A stretch of 64,000 bases of DNA from Microbacterium oleivorans. GTDB lineage: Bacteria; Actinomycetota; Actinomycetes; Actinomycetales; Microbacteriaceae. The stretch is from positions 1,426,001 through 1,490,000 of the forward strand of contig NZ_CP058316.1 of the NCBI RefSeq assembly GCF_013389665.1, written 5' to 3'. The notes below the pieces were generated by a model. It saw nothing but the letters and a program-made list of their open reading frames with translations, had not been told where the DNA came from and did no database searches. This document shows, piece after piece, positions 40,259-48,510 of this stretch (position 1 is its first letter; every line of letters starts with the position of its first letter). Made by a program: the position numbers and the translations under genes.

Positions 40259-41014
40259 TCAGGCGGCGAGACCCAGCAGGGCCGAAGCTGCGAGTGCCGC
40301 GAGCGTACCGCCGATGAGCGGGCCCACGACGGGCACCCACGCATACGACCAGTCGCTCGAGCCCTTGCCCTTGATGGGGAGCACGGCGTGCGCGATGCGC
40401 GGCCCGAGGTCGCGGGCCGGGTTGATGGCGTATCCGGTCGGACCGCCCAGCGAGGCTCCGATGCTGACGACGAGCAGGGCCACGGGGACCGCCGTGAGGG
40501 GCCCCAGGGCGCCCGGCACGCCGATCTGGATGTCGCCGTAGTCGGCGAAGGCGAAGATCACGAAGACCAGCACGAAGGTCGCGATGATCTCGGTGACGAG
40601 GTTCGACCCGTACGAGCGGATCGCCGGACCGGTCGAGAACACTCCGAGCTTGTTGGCCGGGTCGGGCTCCGCGTCGAAATGGTCGCGGTAGACCAGCCAG
40701 CACAGCACGGCGCCGACGAAGGCTCCGACCATCTGCGCGGCGATCGCGACGAAGAACGGGGCGAGGCCGATCTTGCCGCCCACCAGCAGTCCGATCGACA
40801 CCGCGGGGTTCAGCTGCGCCCCCGAGTACGACGAGACGAGCACGCCGGCGAACACCGCCAGCCCCCAGCCCCAGTTGATCATCAGGGTGCCGCCGCCCTG
40901 GCCCTTGGATTTGGCGAGGAGGACGTTGGCGACGACGCCGCCGCCGAGAAGGAGCAGCATCGCCGTCCCGACGAGCTCGGAGACGAAGTAGAGCCCCAGG
41001 TTGACGTCTTGCAT
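40259..41014 (-). CDS. glpF: Glycerol uptake facilitator (aquaporin family)
   Basis: The 251 aa channel has six helices and the two pore NPA motifs, NPAVS and NPARD, the latter followed by the Asp that distinguishes glycerol facilitators from water channels. It admits glycerol, which GlpK traps as the phosphate. A weak AAAGG ribosome-binding site lies about 11 bases before the ATG. It sits 104 bases after glpD with no obvious terminator between. Confidence 0.94.
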   Translation of the reverse strand: MQDVNLGLYFVSELVGTAMLLLLGGGVVANVLLAKSKGQGGGTLMINWGWGLAVFAGVLVSSYSGAQLNPAVSIGLLVGGKIGLAPFFVAIAAQMVGAFVGAVLCWLVYRDHFDAEPDPANKLGVFSTGPAIRSYGSNLVTEIIATFVLVFVIFAFADYGDIQIGVPGALGPLTAVPVALLVVSIGASLGGPTGYAINPARDLGPRIAHAVLPIKGKGSSDWSYAWVPVVGPLIGGTLAALAASALLGLAA

Positions 41015-41118
41015 GTCGACATTGACCTTTCTGCAGGATCACGCGCACGCCGGAGGGCGCGACGGAGGGTGCCCGAACGGATGCCGGCGTCGGGCTTCGC
41101 CGGTGCGCTCGGACGGTG

Positions 41119-42840
41119 TCAGGCGCCCAAGGGAGCCAGACCCGAGGTACGCACGTCGATGCGGTGCGACGCGAGCAAGGCCGCCGCGGTCTCGTCGACC
41201 TGAGCCGCGACCGCGTCCGCGTCCCACCCGAGGGCCGGGGCGGCCGCGTCGGCGACCTCGACGAGCGCCTCGGTCGTGACCCCGCCGACGAAGGCGATGT
41301 GGGTGCGTCGGAGCAGGAGGTCGAGGAGGGTCACGACCTCCTCGCGCTCGGCGAGGAACGCGATCTCCTCGGCCGAGTACCCGGGGACGTGTTCGAGCGG
41401 GCGCTGCTCGACGGGCAGGGCGGCGAGCACCTCGGCCGCGTAGGTGCCGTAGCGCTCGAGCATGCGGTCGGCGAACGCGACCGCGTGGGCGCCCCGGTGC
41501 GCCTCGATCCACGTGGTGCGCCGGGCGTCGGTGCGCGGGTACCCGGCGCCGCCGCCGATCGCGAGATCGGTCGTGCCCACGCGCCGCGGGCGCCCGAGGA
41601 TGCTCATCACATCGGTCGTCAGGTGTTCGGCGAGCGCGCGGAACGTCGTCCACTTTCCGCCGACGAGACTGAGCACCGGCACGCCGGCGAGGCGGTCGCG
41701 TTCGATGCGGTAATCGCGCGAGACGAACCCCGGAGCCAGGTCGTCGTGGCGCGGCAGCGGGCGGATGCCCGAGAAGGTGTAGACGATCTGCGAGCGATCG
41801 ACGGAGAGGTCGGGGAACACCTGCGCGATCAGACCGAAGAAGTAGTCGATCTCGTCGTCGGTGCAGACGGTCTCGTGGGCGGGATCGGCGTCGATGTCGG
41901 TCGTGCCGACCATCACGCGCCCCTTCAGCGGGTAGATCAGCACGATGCGGCCGTCGGCGGCCTCGAAGAAGATCTCGTTGCCGCGGGTGGCCGCCAGCAG
42001 CGCCGGGTTGTCGAGGACGATGTGCGATCCCTTCGTGCCGCCCATGAACCGTGAGGGCGAGCCGAGGGCGGCATTGGTGATGTCGGTCCACGGACCGCTG
42101 GTGTTGACGACGACGTCGGCGGTGAAGGCGAACTCCTCGCCGGTGACGTCGTCGCGGATCGTCACCGACGATCCGTCCGCCCCCACGACGGGGGCGTAGT
42201 TCGCCGCGCGCGCGGAGTCTTCGCGGATGCCGTCGCGCAGGACGTCGAGCGCGAGGCGCTCGGGGTCGTGCATCGAGGCGTCGTAGTAGGTCGCGGTGTA
42301 GCGGAAGCGATCGTCCAGCCCGGGGAACTGCCGACGCGAGACCGTGCGTCCGTGGAAGCTGTGTCGCGGCACCGCCCCGCCGTCGCGCGAGAAGGTGTCG
42401 TACATCACGAGCCCGAGCTTGATCAGCAGTGCCCCGCGCTCCCGGGGCTTGCCGCGGCCGTGGGTCACCAGCAGCCGGAAGGGGGCGGCGAGGATGCCCG
42501 AGAACGTGCGGTGGATGGGGATGGTCGTGGGGAGCGGCTTGACGAAGTGGGGGGCGTTGCGCACGAGACGGTTGCGCTCGGTCACCGACTCGCGGACCAG
42601 GCGGAACTCGCCGTTCTCGAGATAGCGCACGCCGCCGTGGATCATGTGGCTCGAGGCCGACGAGGCGCCGCTGACGTAGTCGCCGCGTTCGACGAGTGCG
42701 ACGTCGACGCCCTGCAGCGCCAGGTCGCGGAAAGTCGCGATGCCGTTGATGCCGCCCCCGATGACGAGGACCTCGGCGTGCGGCCGCGCACGCAGGGCCT
42801 GGATGTTCGATCGGGTGGTCGGCGTCGACTCGGTCATCAT
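41119..42840 (-). CDS. glpD: Glycerol-3-phosphate dehydrogenase (FAD)
   Basis: Oxidises glycerol 3-phosphate to dihydroxyacetone phosphate and passes electrons to quinone at the membrane. The 573 aa protein has the FAD dinucleotide motif VIGGGINGIATFRDLALQG, the GASSASSHMIHGGVRYLE segment and a C-terminal cap domain. Two adjacent ATG codons follow a GAGG site; either may be used. It is the first gene of the glycerol operon and is divergent from the SorC-type regulator. Confidence 0.94.
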   Translation of the reverse strand: MMTESTPTTRSNIQALRARPHAEVLVIGGGINGIATFRDLALQGVDVALVERGDYVSGASSASSHMIHGGVRYLENGEFRLVRESVTERNRLVRNAPHFVKPLPTTIPIHRTFSGILAAPFRLLVTHGRGKPRERGALLIKLGLVMYDTFSRDGGAVPRHSFHGRTVSRRQFPGLDDRFRYTATYYDASMHDPERLALDVLRDGIREDSARAANYAPVVGADGSSVTIRDDVTGEEFAFTADVVVNTSGPWTDITNAALGSPSRFMGGTKGSHIVLDNPALLAATRGNEIFFEAADGRIVLIYPLKGRVMVGTTDIDADPAHETVCTDDEIDYFFGLIAQVFPDLSVDRSQIVYTFSGIRPLPRHDDLAPGFVSRDYRIERDRLAGVPVLSLVGGKWTTFRALAEHLTTDVMSILGRPRRVGTTDLAIGGGAGYPRTDARRTTWIEAHRGAHAVAFADRMLERYGTYAAEVLAALPVEQRPLEHVPGYSAEEIAFLAEREEVVTLLDLLLRRTHIAFVGGVTTEALVEVADAAAPALGWDADAVAAQVDETAAALLASHRIDVRTSGLAPLGA

Positions 42841-42894
42841 GCATCCTCTTCCAGGTTCGTCACCTCTACACTGGGTGCCGCCGCACGGATGCGC

Positions 42895-42945
42895 AACGTG
42901 CGTGAACGAACGTGCAGGAACCTCGCGGCGGTGCACGAACGTGCA
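42895..42945. promoter_or_regulatory. Repeated operator in the glpD/sorC-type divergent region
   Basis: TGCACGAACGTGCA (42932-42945) is an inverted repeat with a two-base centre, and TGAACGAACGTGCA (42903-42916) is an imperfect copy 29 bases upstream. They share the 13-base direct repeat CGAACGTGCAGGA. A third AACGTGC is at 42895-42901. The cluster covers the space between the glpD and regulator starts and is the likely binding site of the SorC-family protein. Confidence 0.65.
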
Positions 42946-42957
42946 GGACGGAGAGCG

Positions 42958-43935
42958 ATGAGCGGCGACACCGAGGCCGAGGCACGTACGCAGGATGCGC
43001 TGCGTGCCGCTCAGCTGTATTACGTGCAGGATCGCACGATGGACCAGATCGCCGCCGAGATGTCGCTGTCGCGCTCGTCGGTGTCGCGGCTGCTCGCGCA
43101 TGCTCGCGACATCGGGCTCGTCGAGATCACCGTTCATTCGCCGCAGGAGGCGAACACGGTGGTCGCGCGCCGTCTCGCCGAGCGCTTCGGCATCTCGGTG
43201 CACGTCGTGAGCACGCCGCCGCGTGCGGCCGATGCCGAGCGTCTCGAACGCACGGCGCGCACTGCCGCGCACGTGCTCTCGTCGACGCTCGACCCGGACG
43301 CGAGCATCGGCATCGCGTGGGGGGCGACCGTCTCGGCGATCGCACGCCACCTTCCGACGAAGCGGCTGCACGATTCGCAGATCGTGCAGATGAACGGGGC
43401 GGCGAACGAGTCGACGTCGGGGATCTCGTACTCCGGCGCGATCCTCGAGCGCTTCGGTCAGGCCTTCGGCACCGATGTGCAGCAGTTCCCGGTGCCGGCG
43501 CTCTTCGACGACCCGCTGACCAAGCAGCTGCTGTGGCGCGAGCGCTCCATCCGCCGCGTGCTCGACGCCCAGTCGCGCGTGCAGGTCTTCGTGTTCGGAC
43601 TCGGATCACCGCACGCCGACGTGCCCTCGCACGTGTACGCCGGCGGATACCTCACCGGAGAGGACCTGCGCGCCCTGCTGCGCGACGGCGTCGTCGGCGA
43701 CTGCGCGACGGTCTTCTACCGCCTGGACGGTTCGGCGACCGGCATCGAGCTGAACGCACGGTCGAGCGGTCCCACCCTCGAGGCCATCCGCCGCATCCCT
43801 CGGCGGCTGTGCGCGGTGTCGAGCCTGTCGAAGATCGACGCGCTGCGCGGCGCGCTCGCGGCCGGCCTGATCACCGAGCTCGTCGTCGAGGAATCGGTCG
43901 CCCGGCGCGTGGTGGAGACCGCCGGCACCGCCTGA
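42958..43935 (+). CDS. SorC/DeoR-type sugar-binding regulator of the glycerol operon
   Basis: The 325 aa protein has an N-terminal helix-turn-helix (YYVQDRTMDQIAAEMSLSRSSVSRLL, about residues 18-45). The large C-terminal SorC-family phosphosugar-binding domain (PF04198-type; GIAWGATVSAIARHL, VVGDCATVFYRLDG) resembles a sugar-phosphate isomerase. ATG 42958 has a GGAGAGC site. Divergent placement next to glpD argues for control of glycerol use, with glycerol 3-phosphate or dihydroxyacetone phosphate as plausible effectors (inference). Classical GlpR is a different (DeoR) family. Confidence 0.88.
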   Translation: MSGDTEAEARTQDALRAAQLYYVQDRTMDQIAAEMSLSRSSVSRLLAHARDIGLVEITVHSPQEANTVVARRLAERFGISVHVVSTPPRAADAERLERTARTAAHVLSSTLDPDASIGIAWGATVSAIARHLPTKRLHDSQIVQMNGAANESTSGISYSGAILERFGQAFGTDVQQFPVPALFDDPLTKQLLWRERSIRRVLDAQSRVQVFVFGLGSPHADVPSHVYAGGYLTGEDLRALLRDGVVGDCATVFYRLDGSATGIELNARSSGPTLEAIRRIPRRLCAVSSLSKIDALRGALAAGLITELVVEESVARRVVETAGTA

Positions 43936-43955
43936 CCGGCGAGGCGGGGCGCCGA

Positions 43956-44759
43956 TCAGGCGGGGCCGAAGACGGGGTGGAAGGCACCGACGGCGACCGA
44001 CACTCCGAGCGCGATCAGCGAGATCGCCAGTCCGGCCGTCATGAGGACCGCGTCGGCGGCGTCGAGGCGCGAGGGCCGCGCCCAGGTCCGCGGGGTGGGC
44101 GCGCCGAACGCTCGCGACTCCATGGCCGTGGCCAGCGACGACCCCCGCCGGATCGCCAGCACGAACAGCGCGAAGGCCATGCCCGCCGCCCGGCGCACGC
44201 GTCCGCTGTCGGCGACGCCGCGGGCTCGTCGCGCCAGGGCGAGCGAGCGCCAGTCCTCGGCCAGCAGCCCCAGCATCCGCATGCCGGCCAGCCCGCCCAC
44301 GACGAAGCGCGCGGGCAGTCGCAGGATCTGGGCGAGGCCGTCGGCGAGATCGGTGGGGTCGACGGTGACGAACAGCACCACGGCCGGCAGCCCGATCGCG
44401 AGCACCCGGAGCCCCGCCGCCAGGCCGAGGGCGAGCGACCCCTCGCTGACGGTGACGAACAGCCAGGAGAACAGCACCGTGCCGCTCTGCTGGCCGTAGA
44501 GCGTGATCGTCGCCGCGGCCGCGGGCGCGGCGAGCCACAGCGGCAGGGTACGGAGCCAGAAGCGGCGCACCCCCACCCCCGCGGCGAGCAGCAGCGGGAG
44601 CTCGAGCGCGAGGGCGACGCCGGCCGACACCGGATCGATCGTCACGACCAGCGGCAGCGCGATGAGGAGCGCGGCGGCGAGTTTGGCGACCGGGTTCAGC
44701 GACGCGACGCCGCGACCGCGGCGCAGGGACGGCTCGGCGGACGGTGCGACAGCGCTCAC
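43956..44759 (-). CDS. ykoC: ECF transporter transmembrane T component (YkoC-like)
   Basis: The 267 aa protein has five to six transmembrane helices and the two coupling-helix signatures of EcfT proteins, AGMRMLGLLAEDW and ATAMESRAFGAP (Ala-Arg-Gly type). GTG 44759 overlaps the ATPase stop. Together with the duplicated ATPase and the TPP-riboswitch-led S component it corresponds to YkoEDC, an importer of thiamine or its pyrimidine precursor HMP. Confidence 0.85.
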   Translation of the reverse strand: MSAVAPSAEPSLRRGRGVASLNPVAKLAAALLIALPLVVTIDPVSAGVALALELPLLLAAGVGVRRFWLRTLPLWLAAPAAAATITLYGQQSGTVLFSWLFVTVSEGSLALGLAAGLRVLAIGLPAVVLFVTVDPTDLADGLAQILRLPARFVVGGLAGMRMLGLLAEDWRSLALARRARGVADSGRVRRAAGMAFALFVLAIRRGSSLATAMESRAFGAPTPRTWARPSRLDAADAVLMTAGLAISLIALGVSVAVGAFHPVFGPA

Positions 44760-46318
44760 CGTCGCACTCCCCGGAGACCACCGGGCGCCGTGGGGGTGCG
44801 CAGCTCGAATCGGCGGGCCGCGAGGGCGTCGAGGACCGCGGCGTCGTGCGTGATGGCCGCGATCGCGAGCGGGCCGCGGTCGTCGACACCGTCGCGCAGC
44901 GCCGCGATGATCGCGACCAGCTCGGCCCACGTGCGCGCATCCTGGCCGAAGGTCGGCTCATCGAGGACCATCACACGGGGCCGCGCGGCCAGGACCGCGG
45001 CGACGGTCAGGCGGCGCTTCTCGCCTCCCGAGAGCGTGTACGGATTCGCCGCGGCGAGCCGGTCCAGCCGCAGCCGGCCCAGGAGGTCGTCGACACGGGC
45101 GGCGATCTCGGGCTCGGGCAGACCGAGAGCGCGGGGACCGACCTCGAGCTCGTGCCGCACCGTGGTGCGGAGGATCTGATGTTCGGGCTCCTGCAGCACA
45201 GCCCCGATCCGGGTCAGCAGCGCTGTCGAGGTCCACGCGGCCGGATCGGCGCGGTCGGCCGCGCCGGCACGGCGCCGTCCCCGCCCCCGTCCCCACCGCG
45301 AGCCCGCGATGGCGGCGCCGGCGGCGAGCTCGGGCGCGGCCGTGACCGTGCCCGCCCGGGCCGGGAGCAGCCCGGCGAGCGTCAACCCGAGCGTGGACTT
45401 GCCCGCGCCGTTCGGACCGACCACGCCCAGCACCTCGCCGGCGCGGACCTCGAGGTCGATCGGCCCCGCGGCCGGTCGGTCCCGACCGACGACGAGCGCC
45501 TCGGTCCGCACCAGCGCCGCACCCGGCGTGGCGACCGGGGGCGCCGGGAACGGTGGCCGGATCCCGGGCACCCACACCCCCGCCGCCGCCAACTCCGGTC
45601 CGCGCGCCTCGAGCACGGCGGCGGGAGTGCCGTCGGCGACGACCCCGCCTCCCTCGCCGAGGACGACGACCCGGTCCACGAGCGGTAGCCAGGCGCCGAT
45701 CCGGTGCTCGATCACCACGAGCGTGGCGCCGGTGGCATCCAGCACGCGCGCCACGGCGTCGCGCACCTCGGTCACGCCGCGGGGGTCGAGGTTGGCGGTC
45801 GGCTCGTCCAGCAGCAGCGCCCCCGGACGCATGGCCACGACTCCGGCGAGCGCGAGCCGCTGCTTCTGGCCGCCCGAGAGCGCCGAGGTCCCGCGATCGA
45901 GCGCGACCTCGAGTCCGACCGCGTCGAGCGCCTCACGCACGCGCGGCCAGATGTCGTCGCGCGGGACGCCCAGATTCTCGCACCCGAACGCGACGTCATC
46001 ACCGACCCGGGCGAGGATGGTCTGGCTGTCGGGATCCTGCAGGACGAGCCCGGTGCGCCCCCGCGCCGCCGCGGCCGGCCGGCCGTCGATGTGCAGCGTG
46101 CCGAGCTGCTCGCCCTCGTCCGCTCCGCCGAGCACGCCGGCCAGCCCCTGCAGAAGCGTCGACTTGCCCGAGCCTGAGGCGCCGAGCAGGAGCACCCGTT
46201 CGCCGGCCTCGATGCGGAACGTCGTGTCGCGGACCGCCCAGGCCCGGCGGGTCGCATAGCGCCATCCCCAGTCGCGCGCCTCGAGGACGGCCGGCCGCGA
46301 CGCCCCCGGTCCGGTCAC
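44756..46318 (-). CDS. ykoD: ECF transporter duplicated ATPase (YkoD-like)
   Basis: Two ABC ATPase domains in 520 aa. The first has Walker A GASGSGKS, signature LSGGQKQR and Walker B LLLDEPTANLD. The second, from about residue 280, has GPNGAGKS, LSGGEKRR and MVLDEPTFGQD. An Arg/Ala-rich insertion (GRGRGRRRAGAADRAD) sits in the second domain. GTG 46318 is two bases after the S-component stop. It powers the T and S components encoded on either side. Confidence 0.9.
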   Translation of the reverse strand: MTGPGASRPAVLEARDWGWRYATRRAWAVRDTTFRIEAGERVLLLGASGSGKSTLLQGLAGVLGGADEGEQLGTLHIDGRPAAAARGRTGLVLQDPDSQTILARVGDDVAFGCENLGVPRDDIWPRVREALDAVGLEVALDRGTSALSGGQKQRLALAGVVAMRPGALLLDEPTANLDPRGVTEVRDAVARVLDATGATLVVIEHRIGAWLPLVDRVVVLGEGGGVVADGTPAAVLEARGPELAAAGVWVPGIRPPFPAPPVATPGAALVRTEALVVGRDRPAAGPIDLEVRAGEVLGVVGPNGAGKSTLGLTLAGLLPARAGTVTAAPELAAGAAIAGSRWGRGRGRRRAGAADRADPAAWTSTALLTRIGAVLQEPEHQILRTTVRHELEVGPRALGLPEPEIAARVDDLLGRLRLDRLAAANPYTLSGGEKRRLTVAAVLAARPRVMVLDEPTFGQDARTWAELVAIIAALRDGVDDRGPLAIAAITHDAAVLDALAARRFELRTPTAPGGLRGVRR

Positions 46319-46320
46319 CG

Positions 46321-46959
46321 TCAGACGCGCGTGGTCGCTTCGCGCCCCGCGGCGAATCGACCGAGCGCTCCGGTGCGGGCGAGGGCGCGGGTGATGAGCC
46401 AGGCACCGAGGCCCGCGACGACGGCACCCGAGACGGTCGTCGAGGCGATGTAGACCGAGGTGAAGAGCGTGTCGGCACCGGGGTACCACAGCACGCGGTC
46501 GTTGATGCCGCAGGCGAGCCCGGCCCCGGCGCCGGCGAGCACGGCGACGGGCAGGCGCCACGACGCGTAGAGGAAGAGGAGGAAGACGAGCTCGGCGCCC
46601 AGGCCCTGCACGATGCCCGAGACGATCGTCAGCGGCCCCCACTGGTTGCCGACGAGCGCGGAGATCACCGCGGCGAGCAGCTCGGTGTAGATGGCCGCTC
46701 CCGGCTTGCGGATGATGAGCGCACCGAGAACGCCCGCGATGAGCCACGGGCCGGCGAGCAGGCCCTGCACCCCGGGCAGCAGCGGGGTGAGCAGCGACGA
46801 GGGCGCCTCGTAGCCCACGTTCCACAGCAGGAACACCGCGGCGCAGGCCACGCCGATCACGCTCGCGATGACGATGTCGACCACCCGCCAGCGGAAGCGG
46901 CCCGTGGTGGCGGGGCGGTGGCCGGTGGGCCCGGTCGTCGTGGACGCAGCAGCGTTCAT
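46321..46959 (-). CDS. ykoE: ECF transporter substrate-binding S component (YkoE-like)
   Basis: The 212 aa protein has about six membrane helices. The WNVGYEAPSSLLTPLLPGVQGLLAGPWLIAG region and the following GALIIRKPGAAIYTELLAA stretch are typical of YkoE, the S component for hydroxymethylpyrimidine/thiamine. ATG 46959 has a GGAGGAG site that overlaps the last strand of the TPP riboswitch, so thiamine pyrophosphate should repress it directly. First gene of ykoE-ykoD-ykoC. Confidence 0.9.
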   Translation of the reverse strand: MNAAASTTTGPTGHRPATTGRFRWRVVDIVIASVIGVACAAVFLLWNVGYEAPSSLLTPLLPGVQGLLAGPWLIAGVLGALIIRKPGAAIYTELLAAVISALVGNQWGPLTIVSGIVQGLGAELVFLLFLYASWRLPVAVLAGAGAGLACGINDRVLWYPGADTLFTSVYIASTTVSGAVVAGLGAWLITRALARTGALGRFAAGREATTRV

Positions 46960-46968
46960 GTTCTCTCC

Positions 46969-47052
46969 TCCCTGCGCCGGCATGATCCGGATCAGGTTCG
47001 ACGGTCGAAGCGTGGGTCGCTTCCTCTCAGCCCGGCTCACCGGACTCCCGTG
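46969..47052 (-). promoter_or_regulatory. TPP riboswitch (THI element) upstream of ykoE
   Basis: On the minus strand the conserved thi-box parts occur in order: GGGAGTCC near 47049-47042, CTGAGAGG at 47030-47023, GAACCTGATCCGG at 46999-46987, and GCAGGGA at 46975-46969. The last part runs straight into the ykoE Shine-Dalgarno (GGAGGAG). Ligand-stabilised folding would hide the ribosome-binding site, which suggests translational control with no separate expression platform. Confidence 0.93.
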
Positions 47053-47063
47053 GTTGTGGATGA

Positions 47064-47091
47064 AGTATACGTCGCGACGGGGAGGTACGTT
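47064..47091. promoter_or_regulatory. Divergent promoters of ykoE and the DD-carboxypeptidase gene
   Basis: On the minus strand TATACT (47069-47064) would start transcription about 12 bases before the riboswitch. On the plus strand TACGTT (47086-47091) lies six bases before GTG 47098. The two -10 boxes are 17-22 bases apart, so the promoters overlap and may compete. Confidence 0.5.
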
Positions 47092-47097
47092 GGGCGG

Positions 47098-48504
47098 GTG
47101 AGTTCTCCCGACGCGCCCGCGGCCACGCGGCGTGCGTCACGCGAGCGCAGCACCACGCCCGCCCGCACCGCGCTCGCATGGGTCGACGACGAGGATGTCG
47201 CGGGGCGCAGCCCTCGCCGCGAGCTCGCCGCGTCGGCGGGTCCGTACGCGCTGGCGCACGCCGATCTGCTGGTCGAGCGGCCCCGCCGCTCGCCGGTGCG
47301 GGCGAGCACCGCGCTGCCGGTCGCGGCTGTGGCGACCCTCGTGGCCGGCGGGTACGCCGCCGCGACCCTGCTGTGGCCGCTGCACGCCGTCGCTCCCGAC
47401 GTGCTGCCGGCCATGGTCGCGGCTCCCGCCGCGGTCGCGGCCGCACCCGCCTGGCCGGCGGAGGGTGCCGGCGCCACCGCCGTCGACGGGCTGGGCGCCA
47501 CGGTGTCCACCGGTGACGACGCCGCGTCGATCGCGAGCATCACCAAGCTGGTCACCGCCCTGGTGGTCCTCGACCAGATGCCTCTCGGCGCCGGCGAGCA
47601 GGGCCCGGCTTTCGCCTTCACCGCCGCGGATCGCCGCGAGTACCGCTCGTACCTCGCCGACGACCAGTCGGCTCTCGACGTCCCCGTGGGGGGCACGCTC
47701 ACGCAGTACCAGCTGCTGCAGGGCGTGCTCATCGGGTCGGCCAACAACTACGCCGACCGGCTCGTGTCCGAGCTGTGGCCGAACGAGGACGTCTACGCCG
47801 ACGCGGCCGGCGCCTGGCTGCGGGAGCACGGGCTCGCCGGCGTGACGGTCGTCGACTCGAGCGGCATCGATCCCGGCAATCTCGCCGACCCGGCATCCGT
47901 CGTCGCCCTCGGCCGCGTGGCGATGGGGCACCCGGTGATCGCCGAGATCGTCGCGCAGCGGTCGGTCGAGCTCCCCGGGGCGGGCCTCGTCGAGAACACC
48001 AATCGGCTGCTCGCCGATCCCGCTGTCGTCGGGGTCAAGACCGGCAGCCTGTTCGGTTCGTTCAACCTCGTCGCCGCCCAGGATGCCGTGTTCGACGGAA
48101 CGCCCGTGCGCGCCTACGCCGTCGTGCTCGGGCAGCCCGACGACGACACCCGGCACGCGGCCACGGCGGCCCTGCTCGAGCGGACGCTGGCCGAGGTCGC
48201 CGCCTCGCCGACGCTCGCCGCGGGCACGCTGGCGGGGACGGCGACGACGTCGTGGGGGGCCACGGCCGACATCGTGACCGAGGCCGACGTGCGCGTCGCC
48301 CTCTGGAACGGCGACGGCGCGCAGGCCGCCGCGGCGTTCGACCTCGGCGACGACCGGACCGCCGGTGATTCCGTGGGCGAGCTGACCCTGTCGGGCCCCC
48401 TGGGAACGGCCACGACACCGCTCACCCTCGCCGGCGACCTCCCCGACCCCGACGGGTGGTGGCGTCTGAGCCACCCCCTCGAGCTCTGGGGACTCATCGA
48501 CTGA
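47098..48504 (+). CDS. D-alanyl-D-alanine carboxypeptidase (S11 family)
   Basis: The 468 aa membrane-anchored penicillin-binding enzyme trims peptidoglycan stem peptides. It has a cytoplasmic N-terminal tail of about 70 residues, one transmembrane helix (about 73-95), then the peptidase. SxxK is Ser147-Lys150 (SITK), SxN is Ser214-Asn216 (SANNYAD) and KTG is at 314-316. Catalytic motifs are complete. The tail rich in Arg/Ser/Thr is unusual for secreted DacA types, which have a cleavable signal instead. GTG 47098 is supported by TACGTT six bases upstream. Confidence 0.88.
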   Translation: MSSPDAPAATRRASRERSTTPARTALAWVDDEDVAGRSPRRELAASAGPYALAHADLLVERPRRSPVRASTALPVAAVATLVAGGYAAATLLWPLHAVAPDVLPAMVAAPAAVAAAPAWPAEGAGATAVDGLGATVSTGDDAASIASITKLVTALVVLDQMPLGAGEQGPAFAFTAADRREYRSYLADDQSALDVPVGGTLTQYQLLQGVLIGSANNYADRLVSELWPNEDVYADAAGAWLREHGLAGVTVVDSSGIDPGNLADPASVVALGRVAMGHPVIAEIVAQRSVELPGAGLVENTNRLLADPAVVGVKTGSLFGSFNLVAAQDAVFDGTPVRAYAVVLGQPDDDTRHAATAALLERTLAEVAASPTLAAGTLAGTATTSWGATADIVTEADVRVALWNGDGAQAAAAFDLGDDRTAGDSVGELTLSGPLGTATTPLTLAGDLPDPDGWWRLSHPLELWGLID

Positions 48505-48510
48505 GCGGAA

